From NCBI GenBank assembly GCA_026125285.1, contig JAHCLO010000002.1:399115-463114 (forward strand): 64,000 nucleotides of DNA, given 5' to 3'. The translations under genes were made by a program, and so were the position numbers. Under the pieces are notes generated by a model that worked only from the letters and a program-made list of their open reading frames with translations, searched no databases and had not been told where the DNA came from. The DNA comes from Verrucomicrobiia bacterium (GTDB lineage: Bacteria; Verrucomicrobiota; Verrucomicrobiia; Limisphaerales; JADLHS01). Shown in pieces: positions 60,233 through 64,000 of this stretch (position 1 is the stretch's first letter; every line of letters starts with the position of its first letter).

Positions 60233-60772
60233 ATGGGTTTGACCAGCACCATTTGGAAAACGCCGAACCGCCGCATCGCGGTCATGGCGCTGGTCATCTT
60301 CGTTCTCGATCAACTGACCAAATACTTCGTGCTGCAATGGCTCGGCAAAGGCCAGGAGCGCGTCGTCATCGAGGGCTTCTTCAAGTTCGTTCACTGGGGC
60401 AACACCGGCGCGGCTTGGAGCATGTTGCGAGGCCATAACGAACTGCTCGCCATCATCGCGCTGGTCGCGTTGCTGGTGCTGTTCCTCAGCCGGCATCACT
60501 TCGATACTCGCACCCTGACGGGACAATTGGCCTTTGGGATGATCTTTGGAGGCATTGCGGGCAACCTCACGGACCGGCTGCTGCCGTCGCGCCGCGAAGT
60601 GATTGATTTCATTTATTTCTATCTCAACCAGCGCGGCGGCGGCGAAATTGGTTTCCCCGCCTTCAACGTGGCGGACAGCGCCATCTGCACCGGGGTGGCA
60701 CTGGTATTCTGGATAACGTGGAGAAGTGAACATACGGCGGCGAAGCCCGCAGAATCGGCCCCGGAACGGTAG
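60233..60772 (+). CDS. lspA: Lipoprotein signal peptidase LspA
   Basis: The 179-aa product from the ATG at 60233 (MGLTSTIWKTPNRRIAVMAL) has four transmembrane helices and the two catalytic-Asp motifs, GNLTDRLL (about 120-127) and FNVADSAI (about 147-154). It cuts the signal peptide of prolipoproteins such as those predicted here at 6340, 9317, 15600 and 34639. The C-terminus is Ala/Pro-rich. A 50-bp gap separates it from the RluD-family gene downstream; lspA-rluD order is common in many bacteria. Confidence 0.95.
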   Translation: MGLTSTIWKTPNRRIAVMALVIFVLDQLTKYFVLQWLGKGQERVVIEGFFKFVHWGNTGAAWSMLRGHNELLAIIALVALLVLFLSRHHFDTRTLTGQLAFGMIFGGIAGNLTDRLLPSRREVIDFIYFYLNQRGGGEIGFPAFNVADSAICTGVALVFWITWRSEHTAAKPAESAPER

Positions 60773-60822
60773 GCGCTTGCCGCTGCCCAGGGTGCCGCCG
60801 CGTTCACGAGAATTCAAAGTCC

Positions 60823-61770
60823 TTGCGCACTGAAACCCTCACCATCGAACACTCGCTGCCGGCGGAACGGCTCGACACGTTTTTGCGCCGCCAGTTTCCG
60901 GCCCTGTCGCGGGGAGCCATCCAGCGCCTGATCGAACAGGGCCACATTCGCGTCAATGGCCGGTTCGTCAAACCCACGCACCATCCACGAGCAGGCGAAG
61001 CCGTTTTGGTCGAATGGCCCGAGGCACGGCCCGCCGAAGCACAGCCGGAGGCGATCCCGCTCGACATTCTGTTCGAGGACGAAGCGCTGCTGGTGCTGAA
61101 CAAAGCCGCCGGCCTGGTGGTGCATCCCGCCGCGGGCAACGAAGAACATACCCTGGTCAACGCGCTGCTGCACCATTGCGCCGGGCAACTGAGCGGGATT
61201 GGCGGCGTGGCGCGGCCTGGCATTGTCCACCGACTCGACAAGGAAACCAGCGGCTGCCTGGTGGTGGCCAAGAATGATGAAACCCATCTGGCACTCTCCG
61301 CGCAATTTGCCGGGCGGCAGGTCGAGAAGATCTATCATGCGCTGGCTTGCGGCATCCTGCCGCGGGACGAAGGCCATATCCGCGCCGCCATCGCGCGCCA
61401 TCCCTCCCACCGTAAACGCATGGCCGTCCGCGAGGACGACACGGGCCGCGCGGCCCACACCGGCTACCGCGTGTTGGAGCGCCTGCGGGAAACCACGCTG
61501 GTGGAAGCCCGATTGCACACGGGACGCACTCATCAAATTCGGGTCCACTTCCAGCATCTGGGCCATCCGCTGGTGGGTGATGCAACCTACGGCCAGCGTC
61601 AGAACCGGCGCTTGACGGAACTTACGCACTACGAACCGCCGCGGGTGATGCTGCACGCGCATTGCCTCGCATTCCTTCATCCGCGCACGGGACGACGGGT
61701 CAGTTTCACCGCCGAGCGGCCCGCCGATTTTGCGGACGCCGTGAAGTTTCTGCGCCCCGAGACCGTTTGA
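60823..61770 (+). CDS. RluD-family 23S rRNA pseudouridine synthase
   Basis: The 315-aa product begins at a TTG at 60823 (MRTETLTIEHSLPAERLD), the only plausible start. It has an S4 RNA-binding domain (residues 15-75, LSRGAIQRLIEQGHIRVNG) and the catalytic-Asp motif GIVHRLDKETSGCLVVAK near 130-147. It also has RTHQIRVHFQHLGHPLVGDATYG near 240. It converts uridines to pseudouridine in 23S rRNA helix 69 or similar. Likely cotranscribed with lspA. Confidence 0.93.
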   Translation: MRTETLTIEHSLPAERLDTFLRRQFPALSRGAIQRLIEQGHIRVNGRFVKPTHHPRAGEAVLVEWPEARPAEAQPEAIPLDILFEDEALLVLNKAAGLVVHPAAGNEEHTLVNALLHHCAGQLSGIGGVARPGIVHRLDKETSGCLVVAKNDETHLALSAQFAGRQVEKIYHALACGILPRDEGHIRAAIARHPSHRKRMAVREDDTGRAAHTGYRVLERLRETTLVEARLHTGRTHQIRVHFQHLGHPLVGDATYGQRQNRRLTELTHYEPPRVMLHAHCLAFLHPRTGRRVSFTAERPADFADAVKFLRPETV

Positions 61771-61898
61771 TCCCGGTCCACGCGCTGTCACGCCTTTACC
61801 TCGGCGGGAGGTTGTCAATTCTGCGGGGGTGTGGTTTCAGTGGTTGAAGATCGCGCTTGTTCGTTCCGCGGCTTTGGCGTTGAATCCGCCGCAACTCA

Positions 61899-63338
61899 AT
61901 GGAAGCTCCGCTCGAAGCCCGGTGCAGTTGCCAGCAATGCGGGAATCACCTCGCTTTTCCCATTGAACTCGCCGACTGCGTGGTGGATTGCCCGCATTGC
62001 GGCCGGAAAACATCGTTAAGTCTGGAAGCTCCCCCGCCAACAAACGCGCCCGAGCAGCCTTCGGCCGCGGATTTGATCAACGCCTTTGGCGGGCCGGTGC
62101 GCCGCACCCGCGCCGGCCTTTTCTATCATCTGGGCCTCATGCTGGTGGCGGGCATGATGATCATCCTGCCTTTGCTTTATATTGCCATGATCGCGGCGGC
62201 GGCTTATGGCGTTTACCTGTACGCCACGCACTGCGCCTTCCTGCTCAAGTCCATGGTGGGCGGGGTCTATCTCTACATGCTGAAACTGCTGGCCTACTTC
62301 ACGCCGCTCTTTGTTGGGGTCGTGCTCGTCTTCTTCATGATTAAACCGCTGTTCGCCCGCCGGCCGCCGCGGGCGCAGCCATTGGCGCTCGATCCCGCGA
62401 TCAATTCCACCCTCTACGCTTTCGTAGCCCGCATTTGCGAGACCGTGGGTGCGCCCATGCCGCGGCGGATTGACCTCAACTGCGACCTCAACGCCGCCGC
62501 GGGGTTTCGACGCGGCCTCTGGAGCTTGTTCAGCAACGACCTGGTGCTGACCATTGGCGTGCCGTTGGTGGCCTGCTTGAATCTGCGTGAGTTCGCCGGG
62601 GTGATGGCTCATGAGTTCGGCCATTTCACGCAAGGTTTCGGAATGCGCCTCAGCTACGTTATCCGCAGCATCAACCTGTGGTTCGCTCGCGTGGTTTATG
62701 AACGCGACGCGTGGGACGTGATGTTGATCGAGTGGGCGGAGGAGGCGCAGGACTGGCGCATCATGCTCGTGGCCAGTTGCGCCCGCTTTGGCGTCTGGTG
62801 TTCGCGCCTGCTGTTGATGTTGCTGATGTTCATCGGCCACGGCGTGAGTTGTTTCCTGCTGCGGCAGATGGAATACGATGCGGACAGCTACGAAATCAAA
62901 CTCGCGGGCAGCGAGGCAACGGAATCCACCATCAAGCGCCTCAACGTGCTGGGCGAAGCCCTGGCTCGCTCGTACAAAGACATGCGCTCCACTTGGAACA
63001 CCAACAAAAAGTTGCCGGAAAGCTTCCCGGCGTTTCTCGTCCATCAGCACAGCAAGCTTTCCGAGCAGGCTCGCACGCATATCGAGGATCGAGTCGGCTT
63101 GGCCCGGACCGGTTTGTTCCACTCGCATCCATCGGACGGCGACCGCATTCGCCGCGCGCGTCAGGCCGACGAGCCGGGCATTTTCCACCTCGAACTGCCA
63201 GCTACGGTGTTGTTCGCCAACTTCGAGGTCGTCGCCCGGCAAATCACGATGCTGCACTACAACGACGATTTGGGCCTGGACTGCACTGCGGCCAACCTGC
63301 GCCCGATCGAATTCTACACCCGCGTCCCGGCAACTTGA
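61899..63338 (+). CDS. M48-family membrane metallopeptidase with zinc ribbon
   Basis: The 479-aa product has an N-terminal zinc ribbon (CSCQQC, CPHC, residues 9-34), two or three membrane segments (about 75-105, 130-150) and the gluzincin motif HEFGH at 238-242 with a third ligand Glu in MEYDADSYE near 327. Such proteins are HtpX-like membrane proteases involved in quality control, though the ribbon is unusual. It lies 128 bp downstream of the RluD-family gene. The C-terminus is shorter than that of planctomycete homologues of 700 residues. Confidence 0.88.
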   Translation: MEAPLEARCSCQQCGNHLAFPIELADCVVDCPHCGRKTSLSLEAPPPTNAPEQPSAADLINAFGGPVRRTRAGLFYHLGLMLVAGMMIILPLLYIAMIAAAAYGVYLYATHCAFLLKSMVGGVYLYMLKLLAYFTPLFVGVVLVFFMIKPLFARRPPRAQPLALDPAINSTLYAFVARICETVGAPMPRRIDLNCDLNAAAGFRRGLWSLFSNDLVLTIGVPLVACLNLREFAGVMAHEFGHFTQGFGMRLSYVIRSINLWFARVVYERDAWDVMLIEWAEEAQDWRIMLVASCARFGVWCSRLLLMLLMFIGHGVSCFLLRQMEYDADSYEIKLAGSEATESTIKRLNVLGEALARSYKDMRSTWNTNKKLPESFPAFLVHQHSKLSEQARTHIEDRVGLARTGLFHSHPSDGDRIRRARQADEPGIFHLELPATVLFANFEVVARQITMLHYNDDLGLDCTAANLRPIEFYTRVPAT

Positions 63339-63418
63339 CGATTTCCTGCCTGGCCAGCCGTTCGCACGCAAAAGCTGGCATCGCCCGCCGTTCCTTGCTT
63401 ATCGTCAAAGCAGTGATC

Positions 63419-64000
63419 ATGCAAAGCGAAAGCACTGTTGCCGGCCGATTCTTGAGTCCGGGTGTCTCCCTTCCTCTGGTTTCCCGCGCTTGCTTGTTGA
63501 TAACGTTGGCAGCGTTGACGTTGACGGAAACCGTATCCGCCGATGTCAGTCTCTTTACCCGCTCCAATCTCGTCGCCTGGTGCATCGTGCCGTTTGACGC
63601 GAAGAAGCGCGGACCGGAGGAACGCGCGGCGATGATGGAGAAACTCGGGTTCAAGCTGTTCGCCTACGACTACCGCGCGGAACACATCCCGACCTTCGAT
63701 CAAGAAATCGCGGCACTGAAGCGGCACAATGTCCGCCTGCTGGCCTGGTGGTTTCCGGGTGTTCTGAACGACGAAGCGAAACTGATCCTTGATGTGCTCC
63801 AGCGGAACCACGTGCGCGACGTTCAACTGTGGATCACCGGCGGTGGCGAGGCCGCCAGGAGCAATGAGGAGCAAAAGGCACGGGTAGAAGCGGAGGCGCA
63901 GCGGGTCCGGCCCATCGCCGAGGCCGCGGCCAGGATCGGCTGTTCGGTGGCGCTCTACAATCACGGCGGCTGGTTCGGGGAGCCGACAAACCAGATCGCC
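63419..64000 (+). CDS. Secreted TIM-barrel-like protein, C-terminus outside window
   Basis: An ATG at 63419 begins 194 codons without a stop up to the edge. A hydrophobic segment near residues 20-40 (LVSRACLLITLAALTLTETVSA) is a probable signal or anchor. The mature part starts with LVAWCIVPFDAKKRGPEERAAMMEKLGF, a phrase typical of exported sugar-isomerase-like TIM-barrel proteins of Planctomycetota and Verrucomicrobiota. Charged helices (SNEEQKARVEAEAQRVRPIAEAAA) follow. The start is approximate, since a downstream start would remove the signal. Confidence 0.8.
   Translation, partial: MQSESTVAGRFLSPGVSLPLVSRACLLITLAALTLTETVSADVSLFTRSNLVAWCIVPFDAKKRGPEERAAMMEKLGFKLFAYDYRAEHIPTFDQEIAALKRHNVRLLAWWFPGVLNDEAKLILDVLQRNHVRDVQLWITGGGEAARSNEEQKARVEAEAQRVRPIAEAAARIGCSVALYNHGGWFGEPTNQIA

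Noticed and set aside
1-64000. CRISPR array, rRNA operon, prophage or plasmid replication gene
   Set aside because: No regularly spaced direct repeats, rRNA-like sequence, phage structural gene or replication protein was seen.

Overview
The window looks like a chromosomal segment of a free-living Gram-negative bacterium of the Verrucomicrobiota (Pedosphaera/Limisphaerales-like), possibly from a metagenome-assembled genome. This is inferred from gene content, not from a marker gene. The content that suggests it is a prepilin-type N-terminal signal protein, secreted PQQ-like beta-propellers, Tat-exported sugar-phosphate-isomerase and Gfo/Idh oxidoreductases, DUF3160, DUF6600 and DUF1343 proteins, two POT and one OPT peptide transporters, and many palindromic intergenic repeats. 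No rRNA, CRISPR array, prophage or plasmid gene is visible. One tRNA (Gly, anticodon TCC) is present.

Layout. 1-9.2 kb is mostly minus strand: end of an ABC-2 permease, metF, a 2-hydroxyacid dehydrogenase, a zinc-ribbon protein (+), a cyclic-nucleotide-binding protein, an outer-membrane porin with a clear terminator, a lipoprotein overlapping glutamate dehydrogenase, YjbQ and galE. 9.3-19.9 kb holds a NamZ-like (DUF1343) murein hydrolase, an exported isomerase with an OPT transporter, a POT transporter, a DUF6600 lipoprotein and a DUF3160 protein. 19.9-22.7 kb is a mobile patch: a DDE transposase bracketed by two inverted copies of a palindromic repeat, plus a truncated secreted-protein remnant. 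22.7-26.8 kb has cstA, nadD-rsfS, a PUR-domain protein and a membrane protein. 27.4-32.1 kb is a signalling operon (MASE1-PAS-PAS histidine kinase with receiver domains, a DivK-like regulator, a receiver-adenylate cyclase). 32.3-35.0 kb holds a thioredoxin-like protein, pyrC, tRNA-Gly and a lipoprotein.

35-47.3 kb is the most unusual part. An iron-containing alcohol dehydrogenase and an aldehyde dehydrogenase are separated by a nucleotidyltransferase gene pair. Next comes a three-gene cassette: a 998-aa SNF2-family ATPase with an unrecognised, apparently duplicated N-terminal module, a 134-aa protein and a 341-aa coiled-coil protein. Beyond it lie a divergent TrpF, a second nucleotidyltransferase pair, a PaaK-like adenylate-forming enzyme and an MNT-HEPN pair. 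Three nucleotidyltransferase modules around an orphan SNF2 cassette make this the best candidate for an undescribed (possibly defence or transcription-recycling) system.

47.3-64 kb holds a sodium/solute symporter with a DUF3311 partner, two different hairpin repeats, a signal-peptidase-I homologue lacking both catalytic residues in an operon with two secreted PQQ-like propellers, and a divergent MarR regulator with a candidate operator. It continues with a macro-domain protein, a second POT transporter, a prepilin-like protein, a Tat-exported Gfo/Idh oxidoreductase, lspA, an RluD-family pseudouridine synthase, an M48 peptidase and the start of an exported TIM-barrel-like protein.

Several genes fit a saprophytic lifestyle: NamZ, OPT, two POT transporters, CstA and glutamate dehydrogenase together suggest scavenging and catabolism of peptides and cell-wall fragments.
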